A stretch of 20,614 bases of DNA from Eikenella sp963548155 (lineage in GTDB: Bacteria; Pseudomonadota; Gammaproteobacteria; Burkholderiales; Neisseriaceae), in contig CAUUTP010000031.1 in NCBI GenBank assembly GCA_963548155.1, positions 1-20,614 on the forward strand, given 5' to 3'. This document shows, piece by piece, positions 1-7,512 of the stretch (the stretch's first letter is position 1; every line of letters starts with the position of its first letter). The notes under the pieces are model-generated. The model ran no database searches, was not told the origin of the DNA, and was given only the letters and a program-made list of their open reading frames with translations. Made by a program: the position numbers and the translations under genes.

Positions 1-25
1 TAAAAATCTTGCGGGATTGGTGTGG

Positions 26-61
26 AATTTAGGGCTAATCTACGTCAGCCCCTAATTTTTT
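26..61 (+). terminator. possible terminator of an upstream gene
   Basis: An imperfect stem (AATTTAGGGCT at 26-36 against AGCCCCTAATT at 47-57, one bulge) is followed by a run of T. It fits an intrinsic terminator for a gene left of the window. It could instead be a leader hairpin of the lipoprotein gene that starts at 98. Confidence 0.35.
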
Positions 62-97
62 GTTTTCACCAAACTCTTCCACAAAAGGAAATCAATT

Positions 98-757
98 ATG
101 ATGAAACGTCTAACAGTATTAACCCTGGCCGCTACCTTTGCCCTGAACGGCTGCGTTACCGACCCGGTTACCGGCCAGCAAACTATTTCTAAAACTGCGC
201 TGTTCGGCCTCGGCGGCGCGGCAGCCTGCGGCGCGGTCGGCGCACTGACCCACGGCAGCAAAGGCGCGCGCAATGCCGCACTGGGCTGCGGCGTGGTAGG
301 CGCGGGTGTGGGTGCCTATATGGACGTGCAAGAAAACCGTCTGCGCCAAGAGCTGGCCAACACACCGGTGGAAGTGCAGCGCCAAGGCGACCAAATCAAG
401 CTGACCATGCCCAGCGGCGTAACCTTCGCCACCAACAGCGCCAGCCTGAGCCCCGACGCGGTTAACTCGCTCAACACCGTGGCCAATGTGCTGACACAGT
501 ATCCAGAAACCACCATTACCGTGGCCGGCCACACCGACAACACCGGCAATGACCGCATCAACAACCCCTTGTCTGAAAACCGCGCCCGTTCGGTAGCCGG
601 CTACCTCACCGGCCGCGGCGTGGCTGCCAGCCGCATCAGCACCGTGGGCTACGGCTCACGCTCGCCGGTGGCCGATAACTCCACCGAAAGCGGCCGCGCA
701 CAAAACCGCCGCGTGGAAATCTTAATCAACCCGACCTCGCAGGCAGGCCAACGATAA
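98..757 (+). CDS. OmpA-family lipoprotein (peptidoglycan-binding)
   Basis: The 219-residue protein begins with a lipoprotein signal peptide and a lipobox ending LNGC (lipidated Cys about residue 19). A glycine-rich zipper-like stretch follows (about residues 36-73). The C-terminal OmpA-like domain (about residues 100-210) shows GHTDNTG and NRRVEI, the motifs that bind diaminopimelate in peptidoglycan. It is inferred to be an outer-membrane lipoprotein tethering the membrane to the cell wall, similar to YiaD-type proteins. An AAAAGGAA ribosome site lies at 83-90, and two ATGs stand in a row at 98 and 101, so the start is uncertain by one codon. The gene stands alone, with terminator-like hairpins on both sides. 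The family is clear; the exact orthologue is not. Confidence 0.9.
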   Translation: MMKRLTVLTLAATFALNGCVTDPVTGQQTISKTALFGLGGAAACGAVGALTHGSKGARNAALGCGVVGAGVGAYMDVQENRLRQELANTPVEVQRQGDQIKLTMPSGVTFATNSASLSPDAVNSLNTVANVLTQYPETTITVAGHTDNTGNDRINNPLSENRARSVAGYLTGRGVAASRISTVGYGSRSPVADNSTESGRAQNRRVEILINPTSQAGQR

Positions 758-772
758 GCTGTAGTTAAAGCC

Positions 773-806
773 AAGGCACGGCGGAAACCATTCCGGCGTG
801 CCTTTT
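773..806 (+). terminator. intrinsic terminator after the OmpA-like lipoprotein gene
   Basis: AAGGCACGGCGG (773-784) pairs with CCGGCGTGCCTT (793-804) with one mismatch, and a T-rich tail follows. It begins 15 bases after the stop codon at 757. Confidence 0.7.
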
Positions 807-880
807 ATATTGGGCGGCAACTGCCTTCCTCAGAATCAAAAGCAACGTTGCTTTATTTAAATCTTCATCTTTACCGCCGC

Positions 881-953
881 AAAGGCTACCTGAAAACGAA
901 GCGCAGCACAGTCAAAACCAAATGTGCCGCACCGGCGTTTTCAGGTAGCCTTT
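881..953. repeat. inverted pair of Eikenella-type DUS
   Basis: AGGCTACCTGAA at 883-894 (+) faces its complement at 940-951. The match extends to a perfect 18-bp inverted repeat (881-898 with 936-953) around a 37-base loop. It may act as a terminator for either strand as well as in DNA uptake. Confidence 0.85.
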
Positions 954-1153
954 ATGCCGAAACCCGGCTGCGTTTGTCATGTTTTTCCAACTTTGTCTAC
1001 TCTAAAAATAGCATCAGGGCAGATTTTGCCAGACAAAATCCGCAACACAGCAGGGAAAAATATTTTCCTCGACAAATCAAGCATACTATTGCGGAATATC
1101 TTCACAAACCCCAGGCGCCAAGTGTTGCGTTACTACAACTTATGTTGCATTTC

Positions 1154-1162
1154 TGCTAAAAT
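1154..1162 (+). promoter_or_regulatory. extended -10 promoter for norM-murB
   Basis: TGCTAAAAT fits an extended -10 element (TGN followed by TAAAAT at 1157-1162) 30 bases before the norM ATG. No good -35 hexamer is seen, as expected when an extended -10 is used. Confidence 0.45.
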
Positions 1163-1192
1163 CACGCCCGTGTTCCACTCTTATTTTTGATT

Positions 1193-2581
1193 ATGCTGCT
1201 CGACCTAAACCGTTATTCCCCCGCCGTTTTCCGCAAAGAAGCCTCCAAATTGGGCGCTTTGGCGGTGCCCATGCTGTTGGCGCAGATTGCGCAAGTGGGG
1301 CTGGGGTTCGTGGATACGGTAATGGCCGGTGGCGCAGGCAAAACTGATTTGGCTGCCGTGGCACTGGGCAGCAGCGCATTCGTTACTGTTTACATAACCT
1401 TCCTCGGCATCATGACCGCGCTTAATCCGATGATTGCCCAAGAGCACGGCGCAGGCGAAGTCGAGAAGGTGGCCGAACTGGGCCGTCAGGGCATATTGTA
1501 TGGCCTGATGCTGGGCATTATCGGCATGATTCTGCTGTGGCTGATGATTCAGCCCTTCAATAGCTTTCTCGACTTGGATGCCGAAGTAAAACGGCAATTT
1601 GCCTTGTATGTGGGCCTGATTGCCCTTTCCATGCCGGCAGCCATGATCCACCGTGCGTTACATGCTTTCGCTTCCAGCTTGGGCAAACCCAAACCCATTA
1701 TGTGGATGAGCTGGATCAGCCTGTTTTTAAACATCCCGCTCAACCACATCTTCGTTTACGGCGATTTGGGCATGCCGGCCTTGGGCGGTGCGGGCTGTGG
1801 CCTGGCCAGTACCCTAGTGTTCTGGTTTAACGCCGCCGCGCTGTGGGCTTATATTGCCAAACAGAAATATTTCCAACGCTTCGGCCTCTTTGCGCGATTC
1901 TCCAAACCCAGTGCCAAGATTTTCCGTCAAATTACCAAGCTGGGTGTGCCGATTGGCTTGTCTTTCTTCCTCGAAGTGAGCCTGTTCACCGTGATGATGA
2001 TGCTGATTGCCCAACTGCCGGGCAATGCCGAAGACCACGTAGCTGCTCAGCAAGTAGTAAATAGCATCACCAGCCTGATTTATGTGATTCCGCAGGGCAT
2101 TGGCGCGGCAGTTACCGTGCGCGTAGGCTATGCCATCGGTGCCAACCGCTATTTCCAAGCGCGTTATGCCTCCGGCGTGGCCTTGGCCTGTGGCTCAACC
2201 CTAGCTATCGTTACCGCAGTGCTCACCCTGCTGTTCCGCTACCCGATTATGCGCGTTTACACCGACGACCAAGCCGTGATCGGCCTCGGCTCCACCATCC
2301 TGCTGTTTGCCGCCGCCTTCCAATTGGCCGACGCCATCCAATGTATCGCTTCCTACGCCTTGCGCGGCTATAAGGTAACCAAACTGCCGATGGTGATTCA
2401 CGGCATCGCCTTCTGGGTGGTCGGCCTCGGATTGGGCTGCCTGCTGGCCTTCGGCACGAGCATGGGGATTTACGGCTTCTGGGCGGCATTGGTGCTGTCG
2501 CTGGGTTGTGCCGCCGTTGCCCTCTTGTGGTGTTTGGCAACAGTAAGCCAAGAAATGCTGGAACATGAAGACGATGAATAA
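1193..2581 (+). CDS. norM: MATE-family multidrug efflux pump, NorM type
   Basis: The 462-residue polytopic inner-membrane protein closely resembles Neisseria NorM in length and in stretches such as LPMLLAQ-like (here VPMLLAQIAQ), FVDTVMAGGAGK, AALNPMIAQ, NHIFVYGDLGMPALGGAGCG and ASYALRGYKVTK. NorM exports cationic drugs and dyes in exchange for Na+ or H+. About 12 hydrophobic segments in two halves are visible, as in the family. I chose the ATG at 1193, which matches the Neisseria start MLLDL; a TTG two codons earlier at 1187 is possible. No clear Shine-Dalgarno is seen. The gene overlaps murB, so the two are likely co-transcribed and perhaps translationally coupled. The family is certain; the drug range is inferred. 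Confidence 0.95.
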   Translation: MLLDLNRYSPAVFRKEASKLGALAVPMLLAQIAQVGLGFVDTVMAGGAGKTDLAAVALGSSAFVTVYITFLGIMTALNPMIAQEHGAGEVEKVAELGRQGILYGLMLGIIGMILLWLMIQPFNSFLDLDAEVKRQFALYVGLIALSMPAAMIHRALHAFASSLGKPKPIMWMSWISLFLNIPLNHIFVYGDLGMPALGGAGCGLASTLVFWFNAAALWAYIAKQKYFQRFGLFARFSKPSAKIFRQITKLGVPIGLSFFLEVSLFTVMMMLIAQLPGNAEDHVAAQQVVNSITSLIYVIPQGIGAAVTVRVGYAIGANRYFQARYASGVALACGSTLAIVTAVLTLLFRYPIMRVYTDDQAVIGLGSTILLFAAAFQLADAIQCIASYALRGYKVTKLPMVIHGIAFWVVGLGLGCLLAFGTSMGIYGFWAALVLSLGCAAVALLWCLATVSQEMLEHEDDE

Positions 2582-3599
2582 ACTGCAATACGATGCCGAT
2601 TTAACCGCGCTGAACACCTTCGGCCTACCCGCCCGCGCCGCCGCGCTCTACACATTAGACACAGCCGAAAGGCTACCTGAAATTTTCCAACTGCCCGAAT
2701 ACCGCCGCGAACGCACCCTATGGTTGGGTGGCGGCAGCAATATCCTGCTGATGAAGGACTACGACGGGCTGGTGGTGCGCATGGCCAATAAAGGCATTTC
2801 CGCGCCCGAGCCGGCCGGCGGCGGCAAAACGCGCATCACCGCGCAGGCCGGCGAAAACTGGCACGATTTCGTGCAGCACACCATCGCGCAGGGCTTGAGC
2901 GGGCTGGAAAACCTCAGCCTGATTCCCGGCACGGTGGGCGCTGCGCCGGTGCAAAATATCGGTGCCTACGGAGTGGAAGCCGAAAGCTGTATCGAAACGG
3001 TGCAAGCCTGGGATTTAGACAGCGGCAAACCGGTATCGTTCAGCCATGCCGACTGCCGTTTTGCCTATCGCGACAGCGTGTTCAAACAATCCGGCGGCCG
3101 TTTCGTGATTACGGCGGTAACGTTCGTACTGGATAGCGAATTCAAGCCCAAGCTGCACTATGGCGACGTACAAGCCGAAGCCGAAACCCTGGCTCAAGGC
3201 GCGCCGCTCACCGCTGCCATCGTGGCCGAAGCCGTGTGCCGCATCCGCCGCCGCAAGCTGCCCGACCCCGCCGAAACCGGCAGCTGCGGCAGTTTCTATA
3301 AAAATCCCATCGTTTCCGCCGAACAGGCCGCCGCGCTGAAGACGCAGCACCCCGCCCTGCCGGTATACCCCCAGCCGGTCGGCCGGGCCAAACTCGCCGC
3401 CGGCTGGCTTATCGACCAATGCGGGCTCAAAGGCCACCGCGAAGGCCAGGTCGCCGTACACCAAAAACAAGCCCTGGTGCTGATTAACCTCGGCGGCGCC
3501 AGCGCCCAAGACGTCCGCCGTTTGTCCGAACACGTGCAAAACAGCGTTTACCAACGCTTCGGCGTGCGGCTTGAACCCGAGCCGGTGTGGTTGGAATAA
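2574..3599 (+). CDS. murB: UDP-N-acetylenolpyruvoylglucosamine reductase
   Basis: MurB is the FAD-dependent enzyme that reduces UDP-GlcNAc-enolpyruvate to UDP-MurNAc, the second committed step of peptidoglycan synthesis in the cytoplasm. The 341-residue protein shows the FAD site LGGGSNIL (about 51-58), IPGTVGAAPVQNIGAYG (118-133), YRDS (165-168) and GSFYKNP with the probable catalytic Ser240. A Glu near the C-terminus (EPEPVW) fits the final proton-relay residue. This is a type I MurB. The start at 2574 aligns with the Neisseria N-terminus; an in-frame ATG at 2565 would add three residues. The start overlaps the end of norM by 8 bases. An Eikenella-type DUS lies inside the gene at 2670-2681 and encodes part of ERLPEIF. 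Confidence 0.95.
   Translation: MNKLQYDADLTALNTFGLPARAAALYTLDTAERLPEIFQLPEYRRERTLWLGGGSNILLMKDYDGLVVRMANKGISAPEPAGGGKTRITAQAGENWHDFVQHTIAQGLSGLENLSLIPGTVGAAPVQNIGAYGVEAESCIETVQAWDLDSGKPVSFSHADCRFAYRDSVFKQSGGRFVITAVTFVLDSEFKPKLHYGDVQAEAETLAQGAPLTAAIVAEAVCRIRRRKLPDPAETGSCGSFYKNPIVSAEQAAALKTQHPALPVYPQPVGRAKLAAGWLIDQCGLKGHREGQVAVHQKQALVLINLGGASAQDVRRLSEHVQNSVYQRFGVRLEPEPVWLE
2670..2681 (+). repeat. intragenic Eikenella-type DUS in murB
   Basis: An exact AGGCTACCTGAA within the coding sequence, read in the frame that gives RLPE. Confidence 0.9.
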
Positions 3600-3608
3600 G
3601 GTAATGCA

Positions 3609-3662
3609 GCACTTATTTCCTCCTAGCCGGCAGCGCAGCAAGGCTGCGTGGGGAATAAGTGC
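3609..3662. repeat. 54-base inverted repeat downstream of murB
   Basis: GCACTTATTTCC (3609-3620) pairs with GGGAATAAGTGC (3651-3662) with one G-T type mismatch. A smaller GCAGC/GCTGC hairpin sits inside. There is no T-tail. It may be a terminator, a cruciform or a small repeat element. Confidence 0.55.
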
Positions 3663-3678
3663 GGTAGCCATAAAGCAA

Positions 3679-3684
3679 TATAAT
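3679..3684 (+). promoter_or_regulatory. possible -10 box for the TetR-type regulator
   Basis: A perfect TATAAT 85 bases before the start codon. The -35 region 17-18 bases upstream is poor, so this is only a candidate. Confidence 0.3.
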
Positions 3685-3715
3685 CGATAATGTATTAAAA
3701 TTCCGCTATCTCATT

Positions 3716-3727
3716 TTCAGGTAGCCT
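3716..3727 (-). repeat. Eikenella-type DUS
   Basis: An exact complement of AGGCTACCTGAA in the leader of the TetR-type regulator gene. It is unpaired. Confidence 0.9.
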
Positions 3728-3769
3728 CTCGCATAGGTAGAATTTACGTTGCAGCCAAGGAGACAACCC

Positions 3770-4414
3770 ATGCCCAGGAAGCCCGGCAAACCCAACACCT
3801 ACAACCGAATCATCGACATCAGCCTCCAACTGTTCAATGAGGAGGGTGAGCGCAACATCAGCACCAACCACATCTCCCAGCGCCTCGGCATCAGCCCCGG
3901 CAATCTGTATTACCACTTTCGCAATAAAGACGAAATCATCGTTCAGCTGTTCCAGCGCTACAGCAACAAACTGCTCGACTACATCCGAGAAACCGAACTG
4001 CCCGACAGCATGGCCAAAATGGGCGAATATCTGCAGGGCGTGTACGACATCCTGTGGGAATACCGTTTCTTATTCAGCGACGTAAACACCCTACTCGTCC
4101 GCAGCAAACAGCTTTTGGGCGAACACAACGAATTCACCCACGTGAAGATTTCCCCGCTTCTGGTGAAAATCTTCATCGAACTGCGCGAAAAAGGCATCAT
4201 CGAAGCCGACGACGAAGCCCTGCGCGAGCTCGGCCTGAACGTGTGGCTGCTCACCAAATACTGGTTCGACTTCGACAACTCCCAGCACATCGGCTGTTGG
4301 GACGAAAACGCCAAGCGGCGCGGCATCTACCAAACCATGAGCCTGATCCGTGGCTTTGTGAGCAAAGAACACTACCCAAACTACTGCGAACTGATGACGC
4401 AATATCGTTCCTAA
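3770..4414 (+). CDS. TetR/AcrR-family transcriptional regulator
   Basis: The 214-residue protein has an N-terminal TetR helix-turn-helix (about residues 10-57; NHISQRLGISPGNLYYHF, then RNKDEI), the usual TetR signature. The C-terminal ligand/dimer domain, with EYRFLFSDVNTLL, resembles the Pfam group annotated as bacterial transcriptional repressor (TetR_C of the PF13972 type); that is from memory, not a search. I chose the ATG at 3770 because AAGGAGA (3757-3763) is well placed; a TTG at 3749 in the same frame lacks such support. It is monocistronic, with a DUS in its leader. The target and ligand are unknown. The nearest possible targets are norM-murB upstream and dxr downstream, but nothing in the sequence selects one. 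Confidence 0.9.
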   Translation: MPRKPGKPNTYNRIIDISLQLFNEEGERNISTNHISQRLGISPGNLYYHFRNKDEIIVQLFQRYSNKLLDYIRETELPDSMAKMGEYLQGVYDILWEYRFLFSDVNTLLVRSKQLLGEHNEFTHVKISPLLVKIFIELREKGIIEADDEALRELGLNVWLLTKYWFDFDNSQHIGCWDENAKRRGIYQTMSLIRGFVSKEHYPNYCELMTQYRS

Positions 4415-4552
4415 AGCAGCAAACCAAACGGCAGCCGGAAACCGCCTTTCCGCTGCCGTTGCATATTGTGGGCGGCTTAACGGCATTTCTCCGCAGCCGC
4501 CATGCCTAGCAAACCGAGGCCTTTGCAAACCCGGCTTGTTTCCCCCAACATT

Positions 4553-4590
4553 TTCAGGTAGCCTGCCGCCGGCATTAAAGGCTACCTGAC
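4553..4590. repeat. inverted DUS pair, one copy imperfect
   Basis: An exact complement copy at 4553-4564 faces AGGCTACCTGAC at 4579-4590 (11 of 12). The 11-bp stem with a 14-base loop could end transcription from the TetR-type gene, though no T-run follows. Confidence 0.8.
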
Positions 4591-4617
4591 ACATAAATCT
4601 GCCCCTGCCCTTCCGCA

Positions 4618-4689
4618 TACCGTGGATTAAGTTTAAGCAGAGTTAGGCAACAAGCCAACGCAACGTTGGTTTAAAATGAATCACTATAA
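4618..4689. mobile_element. degenerate MITE-like remnant
   Basis: The left end CGTGGATTAAGTTTAA (4621-4636) is an imperfect inverted copy of the right end GGTTTAAAATGAATCACTAT (4668-4687). Both resemble the ATAGTGGATTAAATTTAAA termini of a non-coding repeat common in Neisseria genomes, as I recall it. The middle holds the small hairpin CCAACG-CAA-CGTTGG (4655-4669). The element looks internally deleted and carries no gene. Confidence 0.4.
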
Positions 4690-4719
4690 GCACAAAAAGC
4701 TACCCGAAACACACCAACC

Positions 4720-5901
4720 ATGACCCAATTCCTCACCATCCTCGGCAGCACCGGCAGCATCGGCACCAGCACGCTCGACGTGGTTGCCCGCCATCCCGAA
4801 CGCTTCCGCATCTTCGCCCTCAGCGGCCACAGCCAAACCGCCAAGCTGGCCGAACAATGCCTTGCCTTCCGTCCGCAATACGCCGTAACCGCCAATGAAG
4901 CGCAAGCCGCCGAACTGTGCACGCACCTGGCTGCGGCCGGCTGCCACACCAAAGTGCTGCACGGCGAACAAGCCTTGTGCGACATTGCCGCCGCGCCGGA
5001 AACCGACGGCGTGATGGCCGCCATCGTCGGCGCCGCCGGCCTGCCGCCCACGCTGGCCGCCGCCCGCGCCGGCAAAACCATCTACCTGGCCAACAAAGAA
5101 ACGCTGGTGGTTTCAGGTAGCCTCTTTATGCAAACCGCCGCCCAGTCCGGCGCCCTCATCCTGCCGGTAGACAGCGAACACAACGCCATCTACCAAGTGT
5201 TGCCACCAGAAAAAGGCCTGAAACATAACGGCGTGCAATCCATCATCCTCACCGCTTCCGGCGGCCCCTTCCTACACACCGACTTGGCCGATTTCCCCGC
5301 CATCACGCCCGAACAGGCAGTAAAACATCCCAACTGGCAGATGGGGCGCAAAATTTCGGTAGACAGCGCCACCATGATGAATAAAGGCCTGGAGCTGATT
5401 GAAGCACACTGGCTGTTTAACTGCCCGCCGGAGAAACTGGAAACTGTTATCCACCCGCAAAGCGTGGTGCACAGCATGGTGCGCTATGCCGACGGCTCGG
5501 TGCTGGCGCAAATGGGCACGCCCGATATGCGCACGCCCATCGCCTACTGCCTCGGCCTGCCCGAACGCATCGCCTCCGGCGTGCCGCCGCTGGATTTCGC
5601 CGCCCTCTCCGCGCTCACGTTTGAAACGCCCGACTACCGCCGTTTCCCCTGCTTGGAGCTAGCCTATCAGGCCATGCAGGCCTGCGGCGGCGTGCCCTGC
5701 GTGCTCAATGCCTCCAACGAAATCGCCGTGGCCGCCTTTTTAGCCGGCCGCATCCGCTTTACCGACATCGCACACACGGTGCAGCATTGCTTGGAGCTGG
5801 ATTTTTCAGGTAGCCACCACAGCCTGGAAGGCCTGCTGGATTTGGATGCCGCCGCCCGACGCGCTGCAGAAGCGTTTGTGCGGCAGGTGGCGCATCGCTG
5901 A
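4720..5901 (+). CDS. dxr: 1-deoxy-D-xylulose 5-phosphate reductoisomerase
   Basis: Dxr (IspC) converts DXP to 2-C-methyl-D-erythritol 4-phosphate with NADPH and a divalent metal, the first committed step of the MEP isoprenoid pathway and the target of fosmidomycin. The 393-residue length is normal. It shows the NADPH-binding GSTGSIGTSTLDV (9-21), ANKETLV (124-130), the metal and substrate site DSEHNAI with Asp151 and Glu153, and SATMMNKGLELIEAHWLF further on. The Shine-Dalgarno is weak. Isoprenoids feed undecaprenyl phosphate synthesis, which fits the envelope cluster that follows. In Neisseria the genes before dxr are cdsA and uppS; here a TetR-type gene and a repeat remnant stand there instead. 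One exact and one imperfect DUS lie inside. Confidence 0.97.
   Translation: MTQFLTILGSTGSIGTSTLDVVARHPERFRIFALSGHSQTAKLAEQCLAFRPQYAVTANEAQAAELCTHLAAAGCHTKVLHGEQALCDIAAAPETDGVMAAIVGAAGLPPTLAAARAGKTIYLANKETLVVSGSLFMQTAAQSGALILPVDSEHNAIYQVLPPEKGLKHNGVQSIILTASGGPFLHTDLADFPAITPEQAVKHPNWQMGRKISVDSATMMNKGLELIEAHWLFNCPPEKLETVIHPQSVVHSMVRYADGSVLAQMGTPDMRTPIAYCLGLPERIASGVPPLDFAALSALTFETPDYRRFPCLELAYQAMQACGGVPCVLNASNEIAVAAFLAGRIRFTDIAHTVQHCLELDFSGSHHSLEGLLDLDAAARRAAEAFVRQVAHR
5112..5123 (-). repeat. intragenic Eikenella-type DUS in dxr
   Basis: An exact complement of AGGCTACCTGAA, read in frame as SGSL within VVSGSLFM. Confidence 0.9.
5805..5816 (-). repeat. imperfect DUS in the 3' part of dxr
   Basis: TTCAGGTAGCCA, 11 of 12 matching; only the outermost base differs. 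Confidence 0.7.
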
Positions 5902-6009
5902 ACATCTTTTCCATGCCAGGCAGTAAGCCACATGAATAATGCGGCAAATACGGCAAGGCAAGCCAACACGGCAGGCAGAAATGAGGCGCCTTAACCATTG
6001 GTGCAGGCT

Positions 6010-6038
6010 TTGTCGGGAACCTCTGTTTCCATTACAAT
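6010..6038 (+). promoter_or_regulatory. sigma70-type promoter upstream of rseP
   Basis: TTGTCG (6010-6015) and TACAAT (6033-6038) are separated by exactly 17 bases. This is the best housekeeping promoter match I noticed in the window. It predicts a start near 6045 and a leader of about 110 bases before rseP, giving the rseP-bamA-ompH-lpxD-fabZ-lpxA run its own promoter apart from dxr. Confidence 0.6.
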
Positions 6039-6071
6039 TACGTTTTTCTTCCTGCAGCCGATTGGCGGCTG

Positions 6072-6123
6072 AAGCTACCTGAAAATACCGATTGGCCCTT
6101 CGCTGCCATTTTTCAGGTAGCCT
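6072..6123 (+). repeat. DUS hairpin in the rseP leader
   Basis: AAGCTACCTGAAAA (6072-6085, 11 of 12 to the DUS) pairs with the exact complement DUS at 6112-6123. The hairpin lies between the predicted promoter and the rseP start. No strong T-run follows, so attenuation is possible but unproven. Confidence 0.75.
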
Positions 6124-6142
6124 TCTCCGATTCGCCTGCTTC

Positions 6143-6148
6143 AAGGAG
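6143..6148 (+). promoter_or_regulatory. Shine-Dalgarno that fixes a TTG start for rseP
   Basis: AAGGAG ends 8 bases before TTG at 6157. No ATG or GTG is available in frame nearby, so the ribosome site decides for the TTG start. Confidence 0.75.
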
Positions 6149-6156
6149 CTTCTTGT

Positions 6157-7509
6157 TTGTTTCTTTTGCACACACTCGGCGCGTTTATCGTTGCCATCCT
6201 GATTTTGGTCAGCCTGCACGAGCTGGGGCATTTGCTGGTGGCGCGCTGGTGCGGCATCAAAGTGCTGCGCTTTTCCGTGGGCTTCGGCAAGCCTTTTTTC
6301 AATAAGCGCTGGCGCAATATCGAATGGTGCTTGGCGCCGATTCCGCTGGGCGGCTATGTGAAAATGGTCGACACCCGTGAGGGCGATGTGGTCGAGGCCG
6401 ACCTGCCCTACGCCTTCGACAAGCAACACCCATTCAAACGCATGTTGGTGGTAGCCGCCGGCCCGCTCACCAATCTGGCGCTGGCCGTGCTGCTCTACAC
6501 CTTCTCCTTCGGCTATTTCGGCGTGCAGGAAGTGCGCCCGATGGTGGGCATGGTGATGCCCGACACGCTGGCCGCCAAAGTAGGCTTTCAGCCGGGCGAC
6601 ACCATCACCGCTGTAAACGGCAAGCAGGTGCTCACTTGGGGCGACGCACAATCGGAAATCATCCTGAATTTGGAAGCCGGCAAGGTTCAGGTAGCCGTGC
6701 GCGAAGCCAACGGCAGCCAAACCACACGCACCATCGATGCCGCCGGCACGCCGGAAGCGGAAGCCGTGGCCAAACGCGGCGGCTGGTTCGGCATCACCGC
6801 CCTGCGCCTGAACACCACTCTCGCCTCTATCCAGCCCGGCTCACCTGCCGAACGCTCCGGTTTGCGCAAAGGCGACCGCGTGGCGGCCGTGAACGGGCAA
6901 ATCGTACACACTTGGCCGGATTTAACCACCACCATCCGCCAACACCCGCAAGACAAACTGACAATCGATATTTTGCGCGGCGGCAAACCGCTTCAGCTAG
7001 CCTTGCGCCCCGACAGTCGTGAAGACCGCAACGGCGAACGCTACGGCTATGCCGGTTTTGAAGCTGAAGTCGACCGGCAATGGATGGATCGCTCCACCTA
7101 CCGCTACCGGCCCACCTGGCTGGGCGCCGCCGAAATGGGCATGCAGCGCGTGTCTTCCTACACCGCACTCACCGGCCGCCTGTTTGCCCGCCTGCTCACC
7201 GGCCAGGCTTCCGTAAGCCACATTTCCGGCCCGATCACCATCGCCAGCTACGCCGGCAAAACCGCCTCCGCCGGGATTCAGGATTATTTAGAATTCCTCG
7301 CCGTAGTGAGCATCAGCCTGGGGATTTTGAATTTACTGCCGATTCCTGTTTTAGATGGCGGCCATTTAATGTATTATGCCGCCGAATGGATTCGCGGCAA
7401 GCCCGTTAGCACCAATGTGCAAATGTGGGGATTGCGCCTCGGCCTCTCCCTGATGCTGATGCTGATGCTGCTGGCCTTTTTCAACGATATCACCCGTTTA
7501 TTGGGATAA
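6157..7509 (+). CDS. rseP: RIP metalloprotease RseP (site-2 protease family)
   Basis: RseP is an inner-membrane zinc protease that cuts transmembrane anti-sigma factors and leftover signal peptides. The 450-residue protein has the zinc motif HELGH (21-25) in the first membrane helix, LAPIPLGGYVKM after it, two periplasmic PDZ domains (about 125-200 and 215-300), and a C-terminal membrane part with IPVLDGGHL, where Asp400 is the third zinc ligand. The TTG start is supported by AAGGAG at 6143-6148. It lies directly before bamA with a 3-base gap, the order seen in many proteobacteria, which ties envelope-stress proteolysis to outer-membrane assembly. Whether it acts on a sigma-E pathway in this organism cannot be read from the window. 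Two near-DUS (6686-6697 and 6992-7003, 11 of 12) lie inside. Confidence 0.96.
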   Translation: MFLLHTLGAFIVAILILVSLHELGHLLVARWCGIKVLRFSVGFGKPFFNKRWRNIEWCLAPIPLGGYVKMVDTREGDVVEADLPYAFDKQHPFKRMLVVAAGPLTNLALAVLLYTFSFGYFGVQEVRPMVGMVMPDTLAAKVGFQPGDTITAVNGKQVLTWGDAQSEIILNLEAGKVQVAVREANGSQTTRTIDAAGTPEAEAVAKRGGWFGITALRLNTTLASIQPGSPAERSGLRKGDRVAAVNGQIVHTWPDLTTTIRQHPQDKLTIDILRGGKPLQLALRPDSREDRNGERYGYAGFEAEVDRQWMDRSTYRYRPTWLGAAEMGMQRVSSYTALTGRLFARLLTGQASVSHISGPITIASYAGKTASAGIQDYLEFLAVVSISLGILNLLPIPVLDGGHLMYYAAEWIRGKPVSTNVQMWGLRLGLSLMLMLMLLAFFNDITRLLG

Positions 7510-7512
7510 AGC

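Larger units (their letters stand above)
758..1192. other. 435-base intergenic region
   Basis: It holds the terminator at 773-806, the short palindrome AGCAACGTTGCT at 841-852, a pair of opposed DUS copies and an extended -10 promoter before norM. Two short overlapping open frames between 848 and 1190 show no protein-like composition or family motif and are taken as chance. Confidence 0.6.
4415..4719. other. 305-base intergenic region before dxr
   Basis: It holds a hairpin at 4427-4460 (AACGGCAG with CTGCCGTT, no T-tail), an opposed pair of DUS copies at 4553-4590, and a remnant of a small inverted-repeat element at about 4618-4689. A degenerate DUS (AAGCTACCCGAA) sits at about 4698-4709, just before the dxr start. 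No gene is seen. Confidence 0.6.

Noticed and set aside
848..1190. Two short overlapping + strand frames before norM
   Set aside because: They run through a DUS hairpin, have no ribosome site and no protein-like pattern.
4671..4690. TAAAAT and TATAAG as a dxr promoter
   Set aside because: No -35 at suitable distance for either box; left unassigned.
5806..6720. 304-codon minus-strand frame across the dxr end, the rseP promoter and the rseP start
   Set aside because: It crosses a promoter and two recognised genes, and shows no domain.
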